From: VXYL01 sp963666465
GTDB taxonomy: Bacteria > Pseudomonadota > Gammaproteobacteria > Pseudomonadales > Azotimanducaceae
Direction of reading: 5' to 3'
Length of the DNA stretch: 64,000 nt
Assembly: GCA_963666465.1 (NCBI GenBank)
Contig: OY762824.1
Coordinates: 2,728,001-2,792,000 of the forward strand
The position numbers and the translations under genes were made by a program. The notes under the pieces were generated by a model that did no database searches, was not told the DNA's origin, and worked only from the letters and a program-made list of their open reading frames with translations. Shown here one piece after another: positions 38,153 through 47,440 of the stretch (position 1 is the first letter of the stretch; each line of letters starts with the position of its first letter).

Positions 38153-39158
38153 TTTAACGACGTTTTTGGAGATTTGTCCAGAATGCGTACGGGCGCGATT
38201 ACTCGTTTGGCGGTGGGAACGCGGGCACCTTGGAGGCGCGATCTGCGACCGAATGGGACAAGGCCCAGGAAGCACCGTGGAAACGGTCGCAGGCTTCGGC
38301 CGCGACGCGGCTCCACTATCGCCGATGGCGCTGTTCCCGGTCAACACGAATACGGCCTCCGATCCACCGGCGGACCTGGTGGACCTGACGCGGCAGCCGG
38401 TGGCGGTGGGGTGGAACTGGGAGGGAGCCGGGAACGCCACCGCCGTCACCGCGTCAACCCGCTTCGCGGGTCCTCCGCTGGCGCTGCGGCCCTTGCGGGT
38501 GACACGGCGCCGTCGGCGGCGGAGAGGTTGTCCATGGCCGGAACCGATGTTCCGGCCATGGATGGCCGGCGGGACAGGAACGGCGGCCAGCAGCGGGGAT
38601 TACGGGCACACGGCAAAACTGAGGAAACGGACGACGGACGAGGTGTCCATTGCTGGGGCGAAATGAGTTGCCCTCTGTCACTACCGGCGGTTGTCGCAGG
38701 CAGTCTCGGGGACGTGGCTCATGTCGAAGTTGCGGCGGAGACCGGAGTAGTGACAGGCGGCACAAGCGGCATCGAGGCCAGTAGCGGCATGAAGGTCTGC
38801 TAAGCACGCGACTGATGATGCAGTAATGACGGCATGGTATTGTCCGCCGCGCTCACTTGCCCCCTTAGGGGGCGTTGCCGGACGAAGCGTCTGGCGTGAG
38901 ACGGCACCGGAAGGTGCCCATGTGCCTCGCCGCAACTGCGCGACAACGGAACACTCTCATCAACCCGTTTATTATCAGTGACTTAGGGGATACTGTCCAG
39001 GCCCTGTACTGCTGCGGGCCTCCCATTGAATCGAAGAACGCAAGCGGCGCGACGAGTCGGAATGCGGCCTCGCAAGACTCGTGCTTCCGAGAGCGCGCGC
39101 GAGCCGGAGTTCGCTCTGCCGGCGGGCACCCCGCAAACAGTCGCCCAGTCCGCCACGA
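38153..39158. other. Interval with hairpins but no intact gene
   Basis: It contains a perfect 13-bp hairpin, CCATGGCCGGAAC-CGAT-GTTCCGGCCATGG (38,532-38,561), and the palindromic element M2 (38,676-38,755). The start, TGATTTAACGACGTTTTTGG (38,149 onward), resembles the sequence at 50,548 and may be the edge of a shared insertion. Open frames here look like shadows. Confidence 0.45.
38676..38755. repeat. Palindromic element M2
   Basis: Inverted ends TGTCACTAC and GTAGTGACA, 80 bp apart end to end, with the inner segment GGTTGTCGCAGGCAGTCTCGG facing GGAGACCGGAG. It is related to M1 (34,900) and M3 (45,702). Confidence 0.5.
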
Positions 39159-40526
39159 CTACTCAGGAGACGGGGAATAGGCGAGGGCCCGGTACCGATC
39201 GAGCGCCTGCGCTGCCAGGTTCCGCGGGACGCACTTCGTTACGATCTTGAACGCACTGTGAAGTCCCCAGGCGTATCGGAGATCCGCAGTGGCCTCGCCG
39301 TTTTGTTCCAGTGCCCGTCGCGCAGGTATCTTGCTTCGATTGGACAGCTCGACAACCTCTCGGATGCCGGACTGGTCGGAAAGTACGATCGGCGCGCAGC
39401 ATTCGATCGACCTGCCCATCATTAGGGGAGCGATCTGGTCCGGTCGAGAGGGAAGACGGTCCCACCGGTTCCAGATGACTGGCGTGGCGTGATTGGCGGC
39501 GGCTTCGTCGATTACGCGAAAGCAAGCCGAAGCGTCCAGAAGATCGGCACCTGGCACTAGGCCGACGTGGAGCGGGCCTTGTTCCGTTTCCACCTGCGTG
39601 GAGTCCTCGATGTGCTTCCATCCGGCCAACGAGTAGATGCTCGGCCTGCCCTGCGGGGCTGCGAAGCGGACAAGCTGGACGTCCGGAGAGTTTCGGCGCG
39701 GTCGGCGGGGGCGATCCGAGTCGGGCAGTCGCTGCCAGTCGACCGGCTGTGCTGCTTGCCGCAGGTCCAAGTCGACGATGTAGATGGCGTCGGGTTCGCG
39801 GCATGCGGACAGCGGAAGTAGATCGTCGCGGCCAGCATGTCTCGCACGGAGTTCCCGACCGTCGGGTGCGAAGCCGAAGGGATGAGTCGATCGTCTTCGA
39901 TCCACGTCGCGGTGCAGGGTGCACAACGAGAACACGCGATTCTCCACGGCCCTGAGCCGAAGGACGGACGACCACTTGATGTCGGTGACGTTGTCGTAGC
40001 TGGGGTTTACCCACACGCGCGCGCCGCAGGCCGCGAGATGGCGCTGAAGGAGCCCCAGATAGTGATCGTGGCAGATCGTCGCACCGACTCGCAGATTCCC
40101 GAATTCAAAGGTCGGCAGGTTCACATCCGGGCTCCAGTCGGCCAATTCGAACGCGACCGCTTCCGCCGTGGAGTGCTTGGTGTAGACCGTTTCCGCCGGC
40201 TGGTGAGGGCTGAATCGGACTAGCGTCTGTCGGCAGCGTTCGGTCTCGTCGGGACTCCAGGCCCCGGCAAGGACCGGCACGTTGAGTTCGGAAGCCAGTC
40301 TGGTCAGCGAGGCAGCCCTGGCGTTATCGGACGGCGAGAAGTAGGCCTCGGGGAAGAGTACGAAGTCGACCTCCTCGCCGTGGAACTCGTCAGGCGTGGG
40401 AACCGGTGAACTTTGGGCACCGGGGCCAGTGGGGGGAATGCCCTGAACGCTGGCGCGGGGAACGGTGGGGAAAGCCAGGGCGACGCGCACGCTCATTTCA
40501 GGGGCCTTCTGTGGGACAACGCTCAT
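39159..40526 (-). CDS. Carbon-nitrogen hydrolase (nitrilase fold)
   Basis: 455 residues. The catalytic triad of the nitrilase superfamily is visible: Glu in DFVLFPEAYFSPSD near residue 65, Lys in ETVYTKHSTAEAV near 140, and Cys in RVGATICHDHYLGLL near 180. A C-terminal region of about 180 residues is extra. ATG 40526 overlaps the stop of the upstream gene, so the two genes form a coupled operon. Substrate unknown. The neighbour, a nuclease-like protein, makes a role in defence or nucleotide chemistry possible. Confidence 0.8.
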   Translation of the reverse strand: MSVVPQKAPEMSVRVALAFPTVPRASVQGIPPTGPGAQSSPVPTPDEFHGEEVDFVLFPEAYFSPSDNARAASLTRLASELNVPVLAGAWSPDETERCRQTLVRFSPHQPAETVYTKHSTAEAVAFELADWSPDVNLPTFEFGNLRVGATICHDHYLGLLQRHLAACGARVWVNPSYDNVTDIKWSSVLRLRAVENRVFSLCTLHRDVDRRRSTHPFGFAPDGRELRARHAGRDDLLPLSACREPDAIYIVDLDLRQAAQPVDWQRLPDSDRPRRPRRNSPDVQLVRFAAPQGRPSIYSLAGWKHIEDSTQVETEQGPLHVGLVPGADLLDASACFRVIDEAAANHATPVIWNRWDRLPSRPDQIAPLMMGRSIECCAPIVLSDQSGIREVVELSNRSKIPARRALEQNGEATADLRYAWGLHSAFKIVTKCVPRNLAAQALDRYRALAYSPSPE

Positions 40527-41116
40527 GGTGCGGAGTCGGCATGTTGCATCGCAACTTCGGCGAAGCGTCGTCGATCGGGAGCTCGTGCGGGATCGAGTGC
40601 ACACCAAGCCAGGTCGCCCGCATGCAGCCTGACCGTCGGCCCATGGCCATACAGCATTGGCAATAGGTCCCGGAGCGTGTCGTACCAGGCGCGTTGCTCG
40701 TCGCGATAGGGGGGATCGTTGTCGGTCGCATCGTGGCGTTGGCAAAGATCCATCCAGCGAGCCGGTTGGAACCCCAATGGAAGGTCGTCGGCGTAGACGG
40801 ACAGTGCGGCGCTGCGCGGGGCGGTGAAGTGCTGGCTCTCGTCGAACTCCAGGATGAAACCGGGATCGGGTATCCAGTAGTCGCAGGGTGCGAGCCGCGA
40901 GGCCCGGACGAAGTCACCGACTCGGTAGCCGCGATGGGCCTCGATCGCGTCAGCCACCTTCTTCAACTGCGAATTGAGCGGCGTGTCTACGTACGAGCTT
41001 GGGTGAGTGGACCAAGTGAAACGATGGCCCTGCATGCACCGACCGTAGATCGTCTCGAGGAGCTGCGGTATTCGAACCTTGCACTCGCGGCAACGCTCGG
41101 AGTGACGCGCGGGCAT
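40523..41116 (-). CDS. Zinc-ribbon protein with a possible nuclease-like core
   Basis: 197 residues. The N-terminal cysteines (CRECK, then GRCMQGHRF) suggest a zinc ribbon. The middle (APCDYWIPDPGFILEFDESQ, H next) has an acidic pattern like VSR/DUF559-type PD-(D/E)XK folds, where E-x-D-x-x-Q-H is common. A good ribosome site (CGGAGG) precedes ATG 41116. Its stop overlaps the nitrilase start. I have no family name, and the nuclease idea is inference. The two-gene pair is flanked by relics of mobile DNA. Confidence 0.65.
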   Translation of the reverse strand: MPARHSERCRECKVRIPQLLETIYGRCMQGHRFTWSTHPSSYVDTPLNSQLKKVADAIEAHRGYRVGDFVRASRLAPCDYWIPDPGFILEFDESQHFTAPRSAALSVYADDLPLGFQPARWMDLCQRHDATDNDPPYRDEQRAWYDTLRDLLPMLYGHGPTVRLHAGDLAWCALDPARAPDRRRFAEVAMQHADSAP

Positions 41117-41462
41117 TGTGCCTCCGTTCCTTGGCGGCGGTAGTTGTGAGTGTCACACCGGCCTGGGCTGTTCACAAGGCGGAATGCAAGGTTCGCGCTT
41201 GCGCAGAGTGAGAACGCTGCAGTGCTGCAGGAGCGATTGGGGACGTTTTCAAGACTTGGTTCTCGGGCCATGGGGAGTCGGACACGTTAATCGGACGTCA
41301 ATCCCATGGAGGGACCGCTTTGGCACGAGTCGAGGGGCGTTTCGTGATCGGTCTTGGACTTGGCTGTTGAGCCGTAGCCTGACGCGGTCCTCGCCGGGGC
41401 GGAGTTTGGCGAGCGATCCGCGTGACCGACGGGGTAACATCAGTGCCCATCTGGCCCGGCGG

Positions 41463-42611
41463 ATGGGCCAAGCGTTGGTGGCGGTCGGAGTACTGGGGGC
41501 TGCAGCCGGTGAACCGGTGCGTAGTCTCGGTGCGCGTACCTCCGCCGGACCGACGTCGACCCCTTCGGTGGATGTGCTGACACGGGAGATACTTGAACCG
41601 GTCGGGATCGAACCGGTCCCGCCGAGAGGCAAGGAGCCGCGCGGTCAAGTGTCAACGGCAAGGAGCTTCCAGCATGCGGAGTACATCGAACTCGGTGACA
41701 TCGAACAGTGGGTCTCGATGCGCGGGAGAGATCGGGGCAATCCGGTCATCCTGATCGTCCACGGCGGGCCGGGATTCAGCAATGCGGCTCACACGCGCGC
41801 GTTCGACTCCTGGCAGGACAACTTCACCATCGTCGATTGGGACCAACGCGGCACCGGGCGAACGTACTTGCGAAATGGCTCGGCAGGAAGCAGTCCGATC
41901 AGCATCGAGCGCATTTCCCAGGACGGGTTTGAACTCGCCCGATACCTGGTACGGCGCTTCGATCGAGACCGAGTCGTCGTGTTGGGACTGTCCTTCGGCA
42001 CGATCATCGCGCTCAGGATGGTGACTGCGGAACCGCGCTTGTTCGAGGCCTATGTCGGCACGGGACAATTGGTGAATCGTGCCGATGGTGACGCGTTGGG
42101 ATATCAGGAAACTCTGCGGGAAGCTCGACGAGTCAACGACCTGGATGCTATTCAGTCCCTCGAGCAAATCGGTCCGCCACCTTGGCCTGATGCGGGCACT
42201 TGGAACGCCGCGAAGGGGTGGGCTGGCCGTATGACGAGACCAGAGGACCGTTCGAGCAGCATCAGACTGAATGCCATGATGGCGGACCTGTTGAACCAGG
42301 GGTATTCGCCGGACGAGCTGGAGGGCATCTACGAAGGGGCGCGTTACACCGTCAGTCAGCTCCGTCCGCACCTGTCGGACTTCGATGCGCGCGTCTTCGC
42401 CTCGCAGCTTGATGTCCCCGTCCTCCTGTTCCAGGGGGAGAACGACCTGAATACGCCGACCGGACTCGCGATGGAGTGGTTCGACGCGCTCGTTGCGCCG
42501 CGTAAGGAACTCCGACTCGTGTCCGGGGGAAGCCATGGTGCGTTCTACGCCGATGCGGAGGAGTTCCACGCGTTTGTTGCAGGACGGTTGACTGGATCGA
42601 GGAGCCACTAA
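41463..42611 (+). CDS. Alpha/beta-hydrolase, proline iminopeptidase-like
   Basis: About 382 residues from ATG 41463; the open frame runs upstream, so the start is uncertain. It has the oxyanion motif VILIVHGGPGFSNAA near residue 98, VDWDQRGTGRTY, the nucleophile elbow VVLGLSFGTIIAL near 178, the acid in LFQGENDLNTPTG, and the histidine in VSGGSHGAFYAD. HGGPG plus WDQRGTG is the signature of the S33 peptidase (prolyl aminopeptidase) group. The N-terminus may be a short export signal. It stands alone, divergent from the nitrilase pair. Confidence 0.8.
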   Translation: MGQALVAVGVLGAAAGEPVRSLGARTSAGPTSTPSVDVLTREILEPVGIEPVPPRGKEPRGQVSTARSFQHAEYIELGDIEQWVSMRGRDRGNPVILIVHGGPGFSNAAHTRAFDSWQDNFTIVDWDQRGTGRTYLRNGSAGSSPISIERISQDGFELARYLVRRFDRDRVVVLGLSFGTIIALRMVTAEPRLFEAYVGTGQLVNRADGDALGYQETLREARRVNDLDAIQSLEQIGPPPWPDAGTWNAAKGWAGRMTRPEDRSSSIRLNAMMADLLNQGYSPDELEGIYEGARYTVSQLRPHLSDFDARVFASQLDVPVLLFQGENDLNTPTGLAMEWFDALVAPRKELRLVSGGSHGAFYADAEEFHAFVAGRLTGSRSH

Positions 42612-42782
42612 CGGAGTCCGCCTGTGTTGGGGACGTATTGCGGGCAGTGACGGGCCACGCTCTTGAGGCTCATTCTTGCTGGATGGACGGCGTGAGGTTC
42701 GATTGTGGCCGAGAGCGACATGGCGGATCGTGGTTGGGTCGGGTTACCGATCGAGCGAGCCGCAAACGCCCTTCGGATCAAG

Positions 42783-43628
42783 TCACCATTGAATCATGTC
42801 GGCTCCGAGATCGGCCAGTGCCGTGTTGGTTTCATAGAGCACGTTCGGGGAGTCCAAGAACGAGGCGCCGCTGGGGTGGTCGCGAACGAGCGCTTTGGTG
42901 TCTGGGCAGGAATCGTGTACGCGAAACGGGCAGACGGTCGAGGTGATAACTCCCGCTGTCCTGAGGAAGTCTCGCGCAGGACGGCCCCAGCAAAGAAAGA
43001 CTGTGGCTTGGTCGAGTTCCGCCAGTCGGAGGGAGATGCGCTGGACCAAGGGTGCCCAGAACGAACGGTGTGCCTTGCGGTGGTGTTGACGATCAGAGTC
43101 GTTCCGGGCGATGTGGTTCTCGGACGCGGTCAAGACGGTGTTAAGGAGCAGGACGCCTTGCGCTTCCCAATGATCCAAGGTGGTCTTGGGAGTTGGTAGT
43201 CCGACCTCAGGAGTTGTCACCGTCATTGCCTGGCGGAGGCGTCCCCAACCACCAGGACTCATAGCGTAGTTGCGTCCAGGGTGCCGAAAGTCCGCAAGCT
43301 GCTGCGCTAGCCGGCGTGAGCTAGGGACTGGGGCCGCGTCCTGCCATCGGCGCAAGTCCCCGGGCTCGAAGGCGCGCCCCGTGGCGCGGTCGAAGTCCGG
43401 GTACGGGTCTTCACCCAAAAGTATGACCCGGACCTGACTAGGGGATAGCCTACAGAAGGCGCGAAAAGGCCGGTCGGGATAGACGCGCTCTTGCTCATCA
43501 ATGTTGACGGCCGGATCGATGGCGTCGTACGCAGGATCGACGGCGTCGAGTAGGGGGAGCCATGTTTCGGGGATCTGGCTTCGCCACTCCTGGAAGCGGT
43601 CTTGCATGTGTTGGCGCAGTTGTGGCAC
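42783..43628 (-). CDS. Uracil-DNA glycosylase-like protein
   Basis: 281 residues. It has the plan of family 1 UDG: VRVILLGEDPYPDFDRATG (like GQDPYH, with the water-activating Asp), GVLLLNTVLTASENH (like GVLLLN), TVFLCWGRPARDF, and RDHPSGASFLDSPNVLYETN (like HPSPLS). The usual glutamine of GQDPY is a glutamate and the histidine after the tyrosine is a proline, so specificity may differ. ATG 43628 gives the family N-terminus. It lies in accessory DNA and may repair or counter modified bases. Confidence 0.75.
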   Translation of the reverse strand: MPQLRQHMQDRFQEWRSQIPETWLPLLDAVDPAYDAIDPAVNIDEQERVYPDRPFRAFCRLSPSQVRVILLGEDPYPDFDRATGRAFEPGDLRRWQDAAPVPSSRRLAQQLADFRHPGRNYAMSPGGWGRLRQAMTVTTPEVGLPTPKTTLDHWEAQGVLLLNTVLTASENHIARNDSDRQHHRKAHRSFWAPLVQRISLRLAELDQATVFLCWGRPARDFLRTAGVITSTVCPFRVHDSCPDTKALVRDHPSGASFLDSPNVLYETNTALADLGADMIQW

Positions 43629-43980
43629 GGCTGGAACTCTCGACGGAAGAAGCTGGCGGGATTATCGCTTGGATCGGAGATCAGCGTGAAGGCGAGAAGA
43701 CGAAGGACAGAGAGGTGCCGTTGGGGCGGGGGTGTTCGTCAACCGTAGTGGCGGAGACGGACGTTTCTCGGACTCTTCGAGGCCGGCCCGGCCCTGAGAC
43801 GTTGCGAGCTTCGGTGGGCCGAGATCGGGGGTCTGGAAATCAAGCGTGGGAATCATCGTGTGGTTTGGTTCATTTTCTTGACAATCGGGATATGCCACGG
43901 TTGGTCGGCGCCTCAAATCATGTGGGACGGCCTGTCGGCAGCCTGTCGGCTTTGAACTGTTGCTGGCCGACCGTAACGTG
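43629..43980. other. Interval with no recognised feature
   Basis: I find no gene, repeat or RNA in this stretch upstream of the folD relic. The open frames on both strands have no protein-like composition. Confidence 0.4.
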
Positions 43981-44290
43981 ACGATAAGCTTACGCTGGTT
44001 TTCGCATGCAACCGGGAGCGCGTTGCCCAAGCCGATGTTGTAGCGTCCGCCACGGGCAAAGCGTGTTTCATTGCCGCGGACTGGGTCAAGCTAGGCGTCA
44101 TCGACGTCGGTATCGTTGCGTAGGCCGACGGCGAGATGCGGGGCGACGTTCGTTTCGATGAGGTCGCGCCGCACGCGGGCTGGATTAAACCGGCGCCTGG
44201 AGGTGTTTGGGCCGATGACACGCGCTTCTCTGCTCGACAACATTTGCGGGGCTGCGGAATCCGCTCATCGACTGCGCGCGCCAGTGACCT
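43981..44290 (+). pseudogene. folD: FolD relic (methylenetetrahydrofolate dehydrogenase), C-terminal
   Basis: The plus strand reads ADVVASATGKACFIAADWVK and LGVIDVGI, then in another frame DGEMRGDVRFDEVAPHAGWI and KPAPGGV, then GPMTRASLLDN with AAESAHRLRA. These are the consecutive C-terminal motifs of FolD (GDVDF, PVPGGVGPMT). At least two frameshifts occur. The N-terminal catalytic half is missing. A working copy must lie elsewhere. Confidence 0.75.
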
Positions 44291-44342
44291 GAGCGCGGTC
44301 TTCACCTAACTTCCCGCAGGGGGCTTTGCCGTCAGCCAAGTG

Positions 44343-44828
44343 ATGATTGCGACCGAAAAATCGTCGGGGTCAGTGGGACGTATCGCCGCTGAAATGGTAA
44401 ACGCCTGTGCTGCAATACTCGGGAGCCTTCCGGAGTGGTTCGGCGACGCCGATGCGGTCTCGGCCTACCTCAACGAGATACCCGCGCTCGATACGTACGT
44501 GGCCCGACGCGATGCGGAGGTGGTTGGCTTCGCATCAGTAGAGCGGAGGGGCGCTCACGTCGCCGAAGTCCACGTCATGGGCGTCGCAAGGAAGGAACGA
44601 GGCCGGGGGGTCGGGCGGGCATTGTTGAGCCATGTGGTAGCTGACTTGGCGTCTTCGGGAGTCAAGCTATTGGCGGTGCAGACGCTTGGCCCCTCGGACC
44701 CAAGCCCGGAATACGCGCAGACGAGGGCGTTCTACGAAGCCATGGGATTTCTTCCGCTTGTGGAGCTCCAACAAGAAGGCTGGACGGACCCAACGTTGAT
44801 CATGGTCCGGAGCCTGCAGGGGGATTGA
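44343..44828 (+). CDS. GNAT-family N-acetyltransferase
   Basis: About 161 residues. The acetyl-CoA binding signature is VHVMGVARKERGRGVGRALL (RxxGxG/A) near residue 80, and the C-terminal strand is YAQTRAFYEAMGFLPLVEL, typical of GNAT folds. It transfers an acetyl group to an amine; the substrate is not known. ATG 44343, or GTG 44340 just before it, starts the protein. It follows a folD relic and looks complete. Confidence 0.85.
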   Translation: MIATEKSSGSVGRIAAEMVNACAAILGSLPEWFGDADAVSAYLNEIPALDTYVARRDAEVVGFASVERRGAHVAEVHVMGVARKERGRGVGRALLSHVVADLASSGVKLLAVQTLGPSDPSPEYAQTRAFYEAMGFLPLVELQQEGWTDPTLIMVRSLQGD

Positions 44829-45240
44829 CTCGCCCAGCAAACCCGGAGAAGCCCGCGCCGAGGGCGGTTTCAAAGTATCGTTTCGACAGGATCGGCCGAA
44901 TGGCGGTGTGTTGATCCTGGCGTCGACGCAATGGCCGAACCCAGGTTGCGGATCAAGCGAGGCGCGGTAACTTCAGTCCCTCGGGCGACCAGCAAAATGA
45001 CATCGCTGGGATCCCTGGTTGTATCGTCCCGTGGCTTCGAACCCCAACCGCATAGCCAGTTGGATCGACCTAACGTTTTCGTCCTCGCGCGCCACGCGCG
45101 TCAAACAGGCGCGGTAGTTGGCGACAGTGCGCAGGGACGGGGGACGGTTCGGGTTGCGGCGCAGCGCGCCGAGGTTGACCAGGCGCCCCACCGCGGCCTC
45201 GGCCTGCCGCTCCGGCGGCAGCGCGGCGCGGAACCTCGGC
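44829..45240 (-). pseudogene. Composite relic: GNAT tail joined to an integrase N-terminus
   Basis: On the minus strand, FRAALPPERQAEAAVGRLVN and PPSLRTVANYRACLTRVA (45,100-45,240) resemble the N-terminal core-binding part of a tyrosine recombinase. It is directly followed by ENVRSIQLAMRLGFEATGRY (about 45,020-45,085), the C-terminal pattern of GNAT enzymes. Two unrelated pieces share one frame, most likely through a deletion. From 44,829 to 44,970 I see nothing. Confidence 0.45.
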
Positions 45241-45701
45241 ACCGCCTACGCGCCCTGTCGGCTAGAGCGGTGTCCGGTTCAGTGTAGCGGTCGGCAGGCG
45301 AGCGGCGGCGCGGGGCGCCGCTTCGACGGGTGCGGCCTCATGACCCGGGTGGGCACGGCGCCGGTCGGCGCGTTCACGTTCACGGCGCGAATGTCGTTGA
45401 TGACGGGGCGATCACGGTCGTTCTCGAGCATGGCGCGGACTGACGCCGCTGGCGGGCGGCGCCCGCCCGAGCGCTGGTGCCGGGGCTGAGCGCCGGGGCT
45501 CTGAACGAACGAGGCGAAGACTTGAAGGCTCGAGGCGTCATCGAGCTACCGAGCTGGCCGCGGCGCGGCCGTCGGTGCAGGGCGGTAGTGGGATCCGCCG
45601 GCCTGCGCCGGGTGATGCATGGCGCATGGCGCGGGTCTTCGGTACTGCGGCGGCATCGCGGGCATTGCGGCGGTATGCGGTATCGCGGTCTTCGCGGCCG
45701 T

Positions 45702-45784
45702 CTGTCACTACCCGGACGTTGTTGCAGGACGTCGCCCGCGCAGAGCGACTCACCGGTGACGGTGCGGGGCAAGGGTAGTGACAG
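45702..45784. repeat. Palindromic element M3
   Basis: 12-bp inverted ends CTGTCACTACCC and GGGTAGTGACAG, with the inner segment GACGTTGTTGCAGGACGTCGCC. It is related to M1 and M2. It abuts the truncated DUF6788-like gene. Confidence 0.55.
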
Positions 45785-45957
45785 AGGGCAAAAGCGGCCT
45801 CCAGGCCTTGTGCGGCAAGGAGATGGCAGGTGGGCTTGCCGCATCGGCGGTAGCGTTTTGCCAGCGAGCCGGATTGCACATCACCGAGCCCGGCCAACTC
45901 CCGGACGATGTGTTCGCGTCGTTCGTTCAGTGCCTGCTGCGCCTGCGTGGTCGACAT
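45785..45957 (-). pseudogene. DUF6788-like gene, truncated
   Basis: From ATG 45957 the minus strand reads STTQAQQALNERREHIVREL and GSLAKRYRRCGKPTCHLLAA, the N-terminal pattern of DUF6788 proteins, which often lie beside transposases. A ribosome site (GGAGGGA) precedes the start. After about 50 residues the family pattern stops at palindromic element M3. The gene is therefore broken by that element or by a deletion. Confidence 0.55.
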
Positions 45958-46150
45958 GGAACATCCCTCCATCTACTGACAGCCATAATACTGTCAGACA
46001 ACCGCGCCAATGTCCCGCCCCCTCTGCCTCCTCACTCATCCGTCACAAATCTGACGTGCACCCAGCGATGTCGGAGAGGTTGACGCGGCCGCAGGGCCGG
46101 TGCATAGTTTCGATCGAGACGCACGACGCAAGTCCTGCCCTCTTTCGGAG

Positions 46151-46174
46151 GCCCGCACCTAGGTGCGGGCTTTT
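46151..46174 (+). terminator. Perfect 20-bp palindrome with T tail
   Basis: GCCCGCACCTAGGTGCGGGC followed by TTTT. The arms pair fully. It may terminate an upstream transcript or be part of a leader RNA: it ends only 18 bases before the DUF3800 start, where structured DUF3800-associated RNAs are known in other bacteria. Confidence 0.6.
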
Positions 46175-46192
46175 GCGTATCTGGAGGACCGG

Positions 46193-46931
46193 TTGATCCA
46201 CCTCGCGTACCTCGACGAGTTCGGCCACGTCGGCCCCTATGTCTCCCGCAGCGACCGGCGGCACAACGACAGCCCCGTGTTCGGTTTCGCCGGCTTCGTG
46301 ATGCCCGCGGAGGAAGTGCGCGCATTCGGGACCTGGTTCTTCCAGCGCAAGCGCGAGCTGCTGGACTTCGAGATCCGGCGGTCCGGGAAGCATCCCGCGG
46401 TGTGGGAGAAGAAGGGATCGAGCCTCTACAGGGCCGCGAACCTGAGCCGCTATCGCGGACTGCGCAAGTTGACCGGCAGGTTGCTGACCAGGATCGAGCA
46501 GGGCGGCGGGCACGTGTTCTACGCGGGAATCAGAAAGACATCGAGTCCGGACGCGCACGACGCGAACGCGCTCTACTCGGCCATGCTGCGCGAGTCGATC
46601 GGTCGGATGGACGCGTTCTGCCGCGAGGACTGCGATCCGCCGGCGCGCTTCCTGCTGGCGCTCGACGAACATCCCCGCCGCGCGGAACTGCTGACCGCGG
46701 TGGGCGCGACATGTACGGCGGCGGCGCGCGGCGCCAGCTGGTCGAGCCGCCCTTCCACCTGGAGAGCCACCGCTACCAGACGGTGCAGGCCGCGGACTGG
46801 TCGCGGCCCTGGTGGGCCGCCTCGGGGCGTTCTGGAAGGAGCCGGGCGCGTGGCCGGAGAACGAGGTGTTCGTCCGGTACTTCGGGCGCCGCCTGGCGGA
46901 CGTTCAGGTCAGAAGCGGGATTCGCGGCTGA
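46193..46931 (+). CDS. DUF3800 protein, with two frameshifts
   Basis: From TTG 46193, behind GGAGGA, the protein opens IHLAYLDEFGHVG, the acidic DUF3800 signature (LDESG type). It continues DSPVFGFAGFVMPAEEVRAF and LLALDEHPRRAELL. Near 46,703 and 46,800 a G seems missing each time; the other frames give DMYGGGARRQLVEPPFHLES, then VAALVGRLGAFWKEPGAWPE, completing the family. DUF3800 proteins have an RNase H-like fold and occur near mobile elements and defence genes; activity unproven. The repaired length is about 246 residues. Confidence 0.75.
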
Positions 46932-47220
46932 GCCTGCACGCCGGAGCCCAGCGCGCGGACGAACCGGACGGACGCGGCGGGGCGCGATTTAGCGTTCTGC
47001 GTCGAGTTTTCTGCTCGCGGAGTCCTCGGGGTCGATGGTACGTTGGAGTCGCTTTGCTGCCGGCCTCGTGTCGGCGTTGTCGCGTTCCGGCGCGACGTGA
47101 AGCAGGTGTCGGCGAAAGCCGGCGTTGAAGTACCGGGCGGAATACCGTCCACACCCGCAGGGGACCGAATCCTCTGCGGGGCTTCCGGTTCTCTGGCGGG
47201 ATCCTGCAAGGAGAAAGCCA

Positions 47221-47431
47221 ATGGCACCGGAGGAAGAGCGGTTGGCCGCGGAGTTGAGGAAACTCAACGCGGAAGCGGCTAAGCTGGAGGCGGAAGCGAG
47301 CGCAGAAGCTGGTAGCCGAAGCCGGCAGGCAGCGGCACGGCACCGTGACGGACGACGCGAAGTTGGTACTGGCCGCGTTCGCGGCCGGGATCGGAACGTT
47401 GAAGGTCGCCGAAAGTCTGGGCTGGCTATAG
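47221..47431 (+). pseudogene. Small coiled-coil protein, frameshifted
   Basis: ATG 47221 follows a good ribosome site (AAGGAGAAAG). The start (APEEERLAAELRKLNAEAAK, then LEAEA) is a coiled coil. After about 30 residues the frame changes, and DAKLVLAAFAAGIGTLKVAE, a possible membrane helix, follows in the next frame up to 47,431. It lies ten bases before another small membrane protein. The family is unknown. Confidence 0.5.
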
Positions 47432-47440
47432 GAGGAAACC

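Noticed and set aside
45290..45490. Short minus-strand ORF (about 50 codons) near 45,433
   Set aside because: It starts with an ATG and has a protein-like beginning, but there is no ribosome site or known family, and it lies among relics.
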